Positions 1 through 4,752 of a stretch of 5,047 nucleotides of DNA are shown here, piece after piece. The stretch comes from Nitrospinota bacterium (lineage in GTDB: Bacteria; Nitrospinota; Nitrospinia; UBA9942). The position numbers were made by a program, and so were the translations under genes. Position 1 is the stretch's first letter; the number at the start of each line of letters is the position of its first letter. The DNA lies in assembly GCA_016200365.1 (NCBI GenBank), contig JACQEW010000198.1, positions 1-5,047 on the forward strand. The letters run 5' to 3'. Below the pieces are notes generated by a model. It was not told the DNA's origin. It saw only the letters and a program-made list of their open reading frames with translations, and did not search any database.

Positions 1-20
1 TAGGAAATTATAAAAAATTT

Positions 21-125
21 GCCACAGATTTTCACAGATATACACAGATAAAAAAAGGCAGAAAAAATAATTTTTTTTGTTTTTTCAATCTTCATAATCT
101 GTGTTAATCTGTGTCCATCTGTGGC
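21..125. repeat. Inverted repeat of 10-nt-period CACAGAT units upstream of adk
   Basis: The left arm (21-49) and right arm (97-125) match at 24 of 29 positions when one is reverse-complemented. CACAGAT occurs at 23-29, 33-39 and 43-49, and its complement ATCTGTG at 97-103, 107-113 and 117-123, so both arms have a strict 10-nt period. The 47-nt loop is an A-rich block followed by a T-rich block (A50-56, A62-67, T71-78, T80-85), which could extend the stem with weak A:T pairs. It fills most of the leader ahead of adk. The rest of 1-149 shows no gene and no convincing promoter. The repeat is directly visible; its function is unknown. Confidence 0.9.
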
Positions 126-149
126 TAAAAATCTTTCTTTTTTGTTCTT

Positions 150-794
150 ATGAGATTGATTTTACTCGGACCGCCGGGGGCAGGTAAGGGGACACAGGCA
201 AAATTGATTTCGAAAAAATATAATATCCCGCAGGTATCCACAGGGGATATTTTGAGGAAGGCTGTGGCGGATAAAATCCCCCTTGGCATAAAAGCAAAGT
301 CCTATATGGACGCAGGCTCGCTGGTTCCCGATGATGTAGTTATAGGGATAATTGAAGGCAGATTAAGGGACGGCGATTGCAAAACCGGATATATACTTGA
401 TGGCTTTCCCCGTACCACTGCACAGGCAGAGGCGCTCAACATAAATTTGAAAAAGATGGGTGCGGATATAGACCATGTGATAGATATAAATGTAGATTCC
501 GATGAGCTTCTAAAGAGGCTGACGGGCAGAAGGACATGCAGGAAGTGCGGTGAGGGATTCCATCTGACATTCAATCCTCCCAAAAAAGAAGGTATATGCG
601 ATAAATGCGGCGGTGAGCTGTATCAAAGGGATGATGATAAAGAAGATACAATTTTAAGAAGATTTAAAGTATACCAGGAGCAGTCGGCACAGTTGAAGGG
701 TTACTATAGTAAAAACGGAAGATTTCATTCTGTTAAAGGTACAGGAACCGTTGAGGATATATTTAATAAAATCGTAAGTGTTCTTGGAGCATGA
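150..794 (+). CDS. adk: Adenylate kinase, zinc-type LID (214 aa)
   Basis: This enzyme catalyses reversible phosphoryl transfer between ATP and AMP to give two ADP, in the cytoplasm. The P-loop GPPGAGKGT is at residues 7-15, the AMP-binding STGD at 30-33 and DGFPR at 84-88. Candidate catalytic or binding arginines are R36, R88, R127, R160 and R171. The LID (about 126-163) carries four cysteines, C130, C133, C150 and C153, in a CX2C-X16-CX2C pattern. This is the structural zinc site of Gram-positive-like adenylate kinases, which E. coli Adk lacks. The length is typical of long-form bacterial Adk. The start is fixed by the canonical N-terminus MRLILLGPPG, yet no Shine-Dalgarno precedes it, only a pyrimidine-rich tract at about 131-149. 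The stop overlaps the map start. Confidence 0.98.
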   Translation: MRLILLGPPGAGKGTQAKLISKKYNIPQVSTGDILRKAVADKIPLGIKAKSYMDAGSLVPDDVVIGIIEGRLRDGDCKTGYILDGFPRTTAQAEALNINLKKMGADIDHVIDINVDSDELLKRLTGRRTCRKCGEGFHLTFNPPKKEGICDKCGGELYQRDDDKEDTILRRFKVYQEQSAQLKGYYSKNGRFHSVKGTGTVEDIFNKIVSVLGA

Positions 795-1537
795 TAATCC
801 TGAAATCCCGGCAAGAGATAGAAAAGATGAAGATTCCTAACAGGCTGGTGGCTGAGGTTTTAGGAGAGGTGGTAAAAAAAATAAAGGCAGGTATCTCAAC
901 GATAGAATTGGACAGGCTGGCCGAATCGTTGATTGTAAAAAAGAGGGGTGTCCCGGCATTCAAGGGTTACAGGGGATATCCAAATTCTCTATGTATCTCT
1001 ATAAATGAACAGGTGGTTCACGGTATACCGTCCAGCAGGAAGCTGAAAGAAGGAGATATAGTGAGTCTTGATCTTGGAATCTACTATGATGGGTATTACG
1101 GAGATGCGGCATTGACCGTGGGGGTTGGAAATATATCGCAGGATGCAGAGAGGCTCTTGGATTCCACCCGAAAGGCTCTCTATATAGGGATAGAAAAGGC
1201 AAAAGCGGGTAACCATCTGTCTGATATATCCTATGCAATTCAGTCTTATGTAGAAGGGGAAGGGTTCTCTGTAGTAAGGGCTTTTGTGGGACACGGCATA
1301 GGGACATCGCTGCATGAAGATCCGCAGGTTCCGAATTTCGGCGAGGCGGGAAATGGACCTGTATTGAAAAACGGAATGGTCATTGCGATAGAGCCTATGG
1401 TCAATGCAGGGGTAAGCGATGTGGAAGTCTTGGAAGATGATTGGACAACCGTTACGGCAGACAGGAGTCTTTCTGCCCATTTTGAGCATACCGTTGCTAT
1501 AACGGATAACGGTGCAGAAATACTGACAAAAGTATAG
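791..1537 (+). CDS. map: Methionine aminopeptidase, type I (248 aa)
   Basis: This cytosolic dinuclear metallopeptidase removes the initiator methionine from nascent proteins when the second residue is small. The pita-bread-fold metal ligands are all present: D94, D105, H168, E201 and E232. The substrate-side histidines H77 and H175 are also conserved, in the contexts VVHGIP and GTSLHEDP. There is no long insertion or N-terminal zinc-finger extension, so it is the short type Ia form. The ATG overlaps the adk stop in ATGA (791-794). A GGAG at 786-789 is only 1 nt from the ATG, so translation probably relies on coupling to adk. The N-terminus MIILKSRQEI matches the family, supporting this start. 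Its stop codon touches the next inverted repeat. Confidence 0.98.
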   Translation: MIILKSRQEIEKMKIPNRLVAEVLGEVVKKIKAGISTIELDRLAESLIVKKRGVPAFKGYRGYPNSLCISINEQVVHGIPSSRKLKEGDIVSLDLGIYYDGYYGDAALTVGVGNISQDAERLLDSTRKALYIGIEKAKAGNHLSDISYAIQSYVEGEGFSVVRAFVGHGIGTSLHEDPQVPNFGEAGNGPVLKNGMVIAIEPMVNAGVSDVEVLEDDWTTVTADRSLSAHFEHTVAITDNGAEILTKV

Positions 1538-1591
1538 ATCACCAGTCACCAGATATTATTAACTGGTGTTCTGGTGTCTGGTGATCTGGTG
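1537..1591. repeat. Inverted repeat of CACCAG / CTGGTG units between map and infA
   Basis: Left arm 1537-1554 and right arm 1569-1586 match at 16 of 18 positions in inverted orientation. CACCAG occurs at 1540-1545 and 1547-1552. CTGGTG occurs four times, at 1563-1568, 1571-1576, 1578-1583 and 1586-1591, spaced 8, 7 and 8 nt. The extra CTGGTG copies allow alternative pairing registers. The left arm begins at the last base of the map stop codon, and the array ends 11 nt before the infA ATG, so it occupies nearly the whole junction. There is no U-tract after the stem and the genes look co-transcribed, so it is not called a terminator. Confidence 0.88.
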
Positions 1592-1602
1592 CACTTATTT
1601 AT

Positions 1603-1821
1603 ATGGCAAAAGAAGAGGCTATTGAGGTTGAAGGGACAGTGATAGAACCGCTTCCCAACGCTATGTTCAGGGTTGAGCTTGACAATGGACATAAAGTTCT
1701 GGCGCATATATCAGGAAAGATGAGGATGCACTTTATAAAGATACTGGCAGGCGATAAGGTTAAAGTTGAGTTGTCTCCTTATGATTTAACAAGGGGAAGA
1801 ATAACATACAGGTTTAAATAA
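1603..1821 (+). CDS. infA: Translation initiation factor IF-1 (72 aa)
   Basis: IF-1 binds the A site of the 30S subunit during initiation and works with IF-2 and IF-3. The protein is 72 residues, the standard length, and is a single S1-type OB fold. Diagnostic segments are IEVEGTVIEPLPNAMFRVEL (8-27), the HISGKMR turn (around 35-41) and the C-terminal SPYDLTRGRITYRFK. The start at ATG 1603 gives the canonical MAKEE N-terminus. No good Shine-Dalgarno is visible. The closest candidates are the GGTG units of the preceding inverted repeat, the last at 1588-1591, 11 nt from the ATG and of poor fit. The gene lies between map and rpmJ, as in many bacterial spc/alpha clusters. Confidence 0.98.
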   Translation: MAKEEAIEVEGTVIEPLPNAMFRVELDNGHKVLAHISGKMRMHFIKILAGDKVKVELSPYDLTRGRITYRFK

Positions 1822-1828
1822 GAGGATA

Positions 1829-1892
1829 AACTAACAACCTACAACTCACAACTTACAACTAATAATGTTGTTAGTTGTTGGTTGTTAGTTGT
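1829..1892. repeat. Heptad inverted repeat (ACAAC / GTTGT) between infA and rpmJ
   Basis: Left arm 1829-1852 and right arm 1867-1890 pair at 22 of 24 positions, with a 14-nt loop. ACAAC begins at 1834, 1841, 1848 and 1855, and GTTGT at 1867, 1874, 1881 and 1888, giving an exact 7-nt period on both sides. The array starts 7 nt after the infA stop and ends just before the weak GGGG (1893-1896) upstream of rpmJ. The unit family is shared with the rpsD/rpoA junction: ACTTACAACTAA is at 1851-1862 and 3659-3670, and TTGGTTGTTAGTT at 1878-1890 and 3688-3700. Confidence 0.92.
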
Positions 1893-1905
1893 GGGGTTAC
1901 ATATC

Positions 1906-2019
1906 ATGAAAGTCAGGGCATCGGTAAAACCGATATGTGAAAAATGCAAGGTTATAAAAAGGAAGGGTGTAATAAGGGTAATCTGTGAAACCCCGAAGCA
2001 TAAACAAAGACAGGGATAA
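1906..2019 (+). CDS. rpmJ: 50S ribosomal protein L36, zinc-ribbon form (37 aa)
   Basis: This small basic protein of the large ribosomal subunit binds 23S rRNA. Translation from ATG 1906 gives 37 residues ending at TAA 2017-2019, the standard L36 length. The start MKVRASVKPICEKC and the end HKQRQG are family hallmarks. The zinc ligands are C11, C14, C27 and H32, so this is the C+ (zinc-binding) version rather than the cysteine-free paralogue seen in some genomes. It sits between infA and rpsM, its usual place. The only SD-like sequence is GGGG at 1893-1896, 9 nt before the ATG, and it abuts the inverted repeat. Confidence 0.97.
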   Translation: MKVRASVKPICEKCKVIKRKGVIRVICETPKHKQRQG

Positions 2020-2021
2020 TT

Positions 2022-2095
2022 AGTTAAGAGTTAAGAGTTAAGAGTTAAAAGTTAAAAAACAATAATTCTTCACTCTTCACTCTTAACTCTTAACT
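2022..2095. repeat. Heptad inverted repeat (AGTTAAG) between rpmJ and rpsM
   Basis: The left side has AGTTAAG at 2022-2028, 2029-2035 and 2036-2042, then AGTTAAA at 2043-2049 and 2050-2056, all contiguous with a 7-nt period. The right arm 2068-2095 is the reverse complement of 2022-2049 at 25 of 28 positions. All three mismatches are C in place of A at heptad-equivalent or outer positions. The loop is AT-rich (2050-2067). The repeat begins 2 nt after the rpmJ stop and ends 5 nt before the rpsM Shine-Dalgarno. This is the position of the leader of the alpha-operon ribosomal genes. Confidence 0.94.
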
Positions 2096-2100
2096 GATAT

Positions 2101-2105
2101 GGAGG
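2101..2105 (+). promoter_or_regulatory. Ribosome-binding site of rpsM, deciding its start
   Basis: GGAGG lies 4 nt before the ATG at 2110. An in-frame TTG at 2107 is only 1 nt from the GGAGG, so the ATG is the realistic start and gives the canonical MARIAG N-terminus. The site lies just outside the AGTTAAG stem, with a 5-nt gap. Confidence 0.85.
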
Positions 2106-2109
2106 TTTG

Positions 2110-2484
2110 ATGGCGAGGATAGCAGGAATAGATATTCCAAGGGATAAGAGGATAGAGATAGCCCTTACCTATATCTACGGTATAGGGAGTACCCTCTCAA
2201 ATGTTATTCTTAAAGAGGCGGGTATTAACCCTGATACAAGGGTAAAAAATCTATCCGAGAAAGAGGTCGGAAAACTAAGAGGTATTATCGAGAAGGAATA
2301 TAAGGTAGAAGGCGATTTGAGAAGGGATATCTCTTTTAATATTAAGAGATTGATGGATATAGGCTCATACGCAGGATTGAGACACAGAAGGTCTCTTCCT
2401 GTCAGGGGACAGAGGACACGCACCAATGCCAGAACAAGAAAAGGACCGAGAAAAACCGTTGGTGCAAAGAAAAAGGAGGAGTAA
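2110..2484 (+). CDS. rpsM: 30S ribosomal protein S13 (124 aa)
   Basis: S13 sits in the head of the small subunit, contacts 16S rRNA and the P-site tRNA, and forms inter-subunit bridges. The sequence opens MARIAGIDIPRDKR and has the helix-two-turn-helix core with YIYGIG at about 22-27. The signature block SYAGLRHRRSLPVRGQRTRT lies in the C-terminal third and is followed by NARTRKGPRKT. The basic tail ends KKKEE. The length fits the family (about 115-125 residues). The last codons contain the AGGAGG used by rpsK, which starts 3 nt after the S13 stop, so the two are probably translationally coupled. This is one of only two junctions in the window without an inverted repeat. Confidence 0.98.
   Translation: MARIAGIDIPRDKRIEIALTYIYGIGSTLSNVILKEAGINPDTRVKNLSEKEVGKLRGIIEKEYKVEGDLRRDISFNIKRLMDIGSYAGLRHRRSLPVRGQRTRTNARTRKGPRKTVGAKKKEE
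2474..2479 (+). promoter_or_regulatory. Ribosome-binding site of rpsK inside the rpsM coding end
   Basis: AGGAGG lies within the final Lys-Glu-Glu codons of rpsM, 8 nt before the rpsK ATG at 2488. It is a strong SD at good spacing. It shows the compact arrangement that the repeat-filled junctions lack. Confidence 0.85.
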
Positions 2485-2487
2485 ATA

Positions 2488-2916
2488 ATGGACGAAAAGG
2501 AGAACCAGGAGAAACCAAAGGAAGATAAGCCTAAAGAGGAAAAGGCAGTTAAGAAAAAGTTAAAAAAGGCGGTCGGTAACGGCGTAGCACATATACAATC
2601 TACTTTTAATAATACTATTGTATCTATAACCGATGCTGCCGGGAATGTAGTTGCATGGTCCAGTGCGGGCACTGCAGGATTTAAAGGCTCCAGAAAGGGC
2701 ACCCCTTTTGCAGCCCAACTGGCAGCGGAATCTGCTGCAAAGAAGGCATTGGATATGGGGGTAAAGAAGATCGGGGTATATGTGAAGGGTCCGGGGGCAG
2801 GAAGAGAGGCGGCGATAAGGGCGCTTCAGGCAACAGGTTTGGAGATTGACCTGATAAGGGATGTTACACCAATTCCTCATAACGGCTGCAGGCCGCCTAA
2901 GAGGAGAAGGGTATAA
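2488..2916 (+). CDS. rpsK: 30S ribosomal protein S11 with charged N-terminal extension (142 aa)
   Basis: S11 lies on the platform of the 30S subunit, near the mRNA exit and the 3' end of 16S rRNA. The conserved core begins around residue 29 (VGNGVAHIQSTFNNTIVSIT), continues through GFKGSRKGTPFAAQ and KGPGAGREAAIRAL, and ends DVTPIPHNGCRPPKRRRV. The Asn-Gly at 132-133 corresponds to the E. coli S11 site known to form isoaspartate. The N-terminus is about 13 residues longer than E. coli S11. Residues 2-18 are almost entirely Lys, Glu, Asp, Pro, Gln and Asn, with eight acidic residues, which is odd for an rRNA-binding protein. The ATG has a strong SD and no later start fits as well, so the extension looks real. 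Confidence 0.98.
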   Translation: MDEKENQEKPKEDKPKEEKAVKKKLKKAVGNGVAHIQSTFNNTIVSITDAAGNVVAWSSAGTAGFKGSRKGTPFAAQLAAESAAKKALDMGVKKIGVYVKGPGAGREAAIRALQATGLEIDLIRDVTPIPHNGCRPPKRRRV

Positions 2917-2918
2917 AA

Positions 2919-2994
2919 CAGTAGGCAGTAGGCAATAAGCAGTAGGCAGTAGACAGTAAAGCCCTTGCCAACTGCCAATTGCTTACTGCCTACT
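2919..2994. repeat. Heptad inverted repeat (CAGTAGG) between rpsK and rpsD
   Basis: Six contiguous heptads run from 2919 to 2960: CAGTAGG twice, CAATAAG, CAGTAGG, CAGTAGA and CAGTAAA. The right arm 2968-2994 matches the reverse complement of 2920-2946 at 23 of 27 positions, and one mismatch would be a G-U pair in RNA. The variant third heptad on the left (CAATAAG) lies opposite a variant unit on the right (CCAATTG, 2975-2981). The array begins 2 nt after the rpsK stop and ends 8 nt before the rpsD Shine-Dalgarno. Confidence 0.92.
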
Positions 2995-3002
2995 TATAAA
3001 GA

Positions 3003-3008
3003 GGGAGG
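3003..3008 (+). promoter_or_regulatory. Ribosome-binding site of rpsD, supporting its TTG start
   Basis: GGGAGG lies 5 nt before TTG 3014. No in-frame ATG or GTG lies nearby. The reading frame from this TTG gives the canonical S4 N-terminus, so the SD position fixes the non-ATG start. Confidence 0.85.
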
Positions 3009-3013
3009 TAAGA

Positions 3014-3634
3014 TTGGCAAGGTATAGGGAATCAGTATGCAGGTTATGTAGAAGGGAAGGGATAAAGCTTTTCCTTAAAGGCAGCAGGTGCTTAAGTGAT
3101 AAGTGCGCTCTGGACAGGAGAAACTATGCGCCGGGACAGCATGGACAAAACAGGGTAAAACTGTCTGAATACGGCACGCAGTTAAGAGAAAAACAGAGGG
3201 GGAAGAGGATATACGGTATTATGGAGAGGCAGTTTAGAAATTACTTCAGGATCGCCGACAGGAAGAAGGGAATCACAGGAGAAATGCTTCTCCAGTTACT
3301 CGAAAGGCGTTTGGATAATGTTGTTTACAGATTAGGATTGGCACCCACACGAAGGCTGGCGCGTCAACTGGTAAGGCATAATCACTTTGCTGTAAACAGC
3401 CGCAAGGTGAATATTCCATCCTATCTGGTAAAAAAGGGCGACATTATCGAAATTCGGGAAAACAGCCGCGACCTTCGAGTTGTCAGGGATTCTTTGAAAG
3501 ATACGAGAGGTGTTCCAGCGTGGCTTCAGTTAGATGCCCCGTCAATGAAAGGTATTGTACAGAATCTTCCTGCAAGAGAGGAGATAAACGCACCCCTTCA
3601 GGAGCATCTGATTGTGGAGCTTTATTCTAAGTAA
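3014..3634 (+). CDS. rpsD: 30S ribosomal protein S4, zinc-finger form, TTG start (206 aa)
   Basis: S4 is a primary 16S rRNA binder that nucleates assembly of the 5' domain of the small subunit and helps shape the mRNA entry site. The N-terminal zinc motif has C9, C12, C26 and C31 (CX2C-X13-CX4C), resembling the Thermus-type C+ S4. It is followed by APGQHGQNR and LREKQRGKRIYGIMERQFRN. The S4 RNA-binding fold spans about 97-160 and includes ERRLDNVVYRLG and RRLARQLVRHNHF. The C-terminus LIVELYSK is standard and the length is normal. Translation begins at TTG, which is uncommon for an essential ribosomal gene but supported by a strong SD. In E. coli S4 represses its own operon; whether it does here is not visible. 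Confidence 0.98.
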   Translation: MARYRESVCRLCRREGIKLFLKGSRCLSDKCALDRRNYAPGQHGQNRVKLSEYGTQLREKQRGKRIYGIMERQFRNYFRIADRKKGITGEMLLQLLERRLDNVVYRLGLAPTRRLARQLVRHNHFAVNSRKVNIPSYLVKKGDIIEIRENSRDLRVVRDSLKDTRGVPAWLQLDAPSMKGIVQNLPAREEINAPLQEHLIVELYSK

Positions 3635-3636
3635 CT

Positions 3637-3722
3637 AACTGATAACTTATAACTGACGACTTACAACTAACAACTTGCAACTTGTATTTGGTTGTTAGTT
3701 ATTGGTTGTAAGTTGTAAGTTA
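3637..3722. repeat. Heptad inverted repeat (AACTNAC / GTTGTAA) between rpsD and rpoA
   Basis: On the left, AACT (once GACT) begins at 3637, 3644, 3651, 3658, 3665, 3672 and 3679, which is seven heptads. On the right, GTT-starting heptads begin at 3691, 3698, 3705, 3712 and 3719. Left arm 3643-3674 matches the reverse complement of 3691-3722 at 26 of 32 positions, and three of the six mismatches would be G-U pairs in RNA. The excess of left units permits several pairing registers. It belongs to the same family as the infA/rpmJ repeat, in the same orientation. It starts 2 nt after the rpsD stop and ends 5 nt before the rpoA Shine-Dalgarno. Confidence 0.92.
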
Positions 3723-3727
3723 TATTT

Positions 3728-3733
3728 GGGAGG
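3728..3733 (+). promoter_or_regulatory. Ribosome-binding site of rpoA, deciding its start
   Basis: GGGAGG lies 4 nt before ATG 3738. The frame is open further upstream to a TTG at 3702, but that TTG is inside the inverted repeat and would add 12 residues unlike any alpha subunit. The ATG gives the expected N-terminus. Confidence 0.85.
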
Positions 3734-3737
3734 TTTC

Positions 3738-4742
3738 ATGAATACAGCCTGGCAAGGTTTTATTAAGCCTAAAAGATTAGAGCCTGATAAAAAGACGCTG
3801 ACACACACCTATGGTAAGTTTGTTGCCGAGCCCTTTGAAAGAGGTTTTGGCTCAACAATAGGAAATGCGCTGAGGAGGCATCTTTTGTCTTCGATTCAGG
3901 GGGCAGCAGTAACAGCCGTTAAATTTGACGGTGTTTATCACGAATTTTCCACTATACCTAAGGTGAGGGAGGATGTCTCCGAGATAATCCTTAACATAAA
4001 AGAGCTTATGATAAAGCTCAATGTTGATCATCCGAAGACTGTATTTATCCATACGGACGGAAAGGGTGAGGTCAGGGCAAAGGATATAAAGAGCGATGCG
4101 GATATCGAGATTTTAAACCCCGATCATCTTATAGCGACACTCGATAAAGGCGGGAAATTAGATGTAGAGATGATGGTAAAAAATGGCAGGGGGTATGTTC
4201 CGGCAGAGAAGAATACCGAAGAGGGGATGCCTGTTCAGATGATACCTGTAGATTCCATATTCTCACCTGTAAAAAAGGTGAATTTTGCAGTTGAGAATAC
4301 AAGGGTTGGTCAGTCAACCGATTACGAAAAATTGATACTGGAGGTCTGGACGAATGGAGCTATAAAACCCGAAGATGCTATAGCCCATGCAGCAAAGATA
4401 CTGAAAGACCATCTGCAGATATTTATAAATTTTGAGGAAGAGATAGTCGTAAAGGCTCCGCAGGTGGATGAAAAGAGACAAAAGGTTGTTGCAAATCTCA
4501 AGAGGAGCGTAGAAGAGCTGGAGCTTTCGGTGAGGTCATACAATTGTCTCAAAAACGAGAACATTAAAACTATTGCAGATCTCGTTCAGAAAACCGACCA
4601 GGATATGCTGAAGACGAGAAATTTTGGAAGAAAATCATTGAATGAAATAAAGGAGATACTGGCAGAGATGGGTTTGAGTCTCGGGATGGGCATAGATGAA
4701 TATAAAAACGAGCTCGTATCTGCAGGTGTGTTGACTGAATAA
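3738..4742 (+). CDS. rpoA: RNA polymerase alpha subunit (334 aa)
   Basis: The alpha dimer nucleates RNA polymerase assembly, and its C-terminal domain contacts UP elements and activators. The N-terminal domain (about 1-235) has FVAEPFERGFGSTIGNALRR; R46/R47 correspond to the E. coli assembly-critical arginine pair. The linker is followed by the alpha-CTD (about 255-315), with SVRSYNCLK and RNFGRKSLNEIKEIL. The E. coli DNA-contacting residues R265, N268, G296, K298 and S299 have equivalents at R266, N269, G297, K299 and S300, so UP-element recognition is probably retained. The length is normal for the family. The N-terminus IKPKRLEPDKKTLTHTYGKF resembles deltaproteobacterial and Nitrospirota alpha subunits, which is a weak taxonomic hint. 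The start was chosen from the SD and family alignment. Confidence 0.98.
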   Translation: MNTAWQGFIKPKRLEPDKKTLTHTYGKFVAEPFERGFGSTIGNALRRHLLSSIQGAAVTAVKFDGVYHEFSTIPKVREDVSEIILNIKELMIKLNVDHPKTVFIHTDGKGEVRAKDIKSDADIEILNPDHLIATLDKGGKLDVEMMVKNGRGYVPAEKNTEEGMPVQMIPVDSIFSPVKKVNFAVENTRVGQSTDYEKLILEVWTNGAIKPEDAIAHAAKILKDHLQIFINFEEEIVVKAPQVDEKRQKVVANLKRSVEELELSVRSYNCLKNENIKTIADLVQKTDQDMLKTRNFGRKSLNEIKEILAEMGLSLGMGIDEYKNELVSAGVLTE

Positions 4743-4752
4743 GAACAAAACA

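Noticed and set aside
1..3. TAG at the left edge as the stop of an upstream secY
   Set aside because: secY often precedes adk, but no coding sequence is in the window to support the frame.
71..98. Possible sigma-70 promoter in the T-rich leader (CATAAT at 93-98)
   Set aside because: There is no credible -35 element at proper spacing, and the match falls in an AT-rich loop where such hexamers arise by chance.
989..1549. Long open frame on the minus strand across map
   Set aside because: It lies opposite a clearly conserved map gene, has no recognisable domain, and reflects codon bias of the real gene.
2107..2109. TTG start for rpsM
   Set aside because: It is only 1 nt from the GGAGG. ATG 2110 yields the canonical N-terminus.
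2175..2702. Minus-strand open frame spanning rpsM and rpsK
   Set aside because: It crosses two conserved ribosomal genes, is hydrophobic and low in complexity, and has no supporting start context.
1829..3722. CRISPR-like repeats
   Set aside because: The units are 7 nt, contiguous and without spacers, and the arms are mirrored.
3702..3737. Upstream TTG start for rpoA (12 extra residues)
   Set aside because: It lies in the repeat arm, lacks its own SD and gives a non-family N-terminus. ATG 3738 has GGGAGG upstream.
4262..4281. Small CACC-GGTG dyad inside rpoA
   Set aside because: The stem is only about 5 bp within conserved coding sequence, which is expected by chance.
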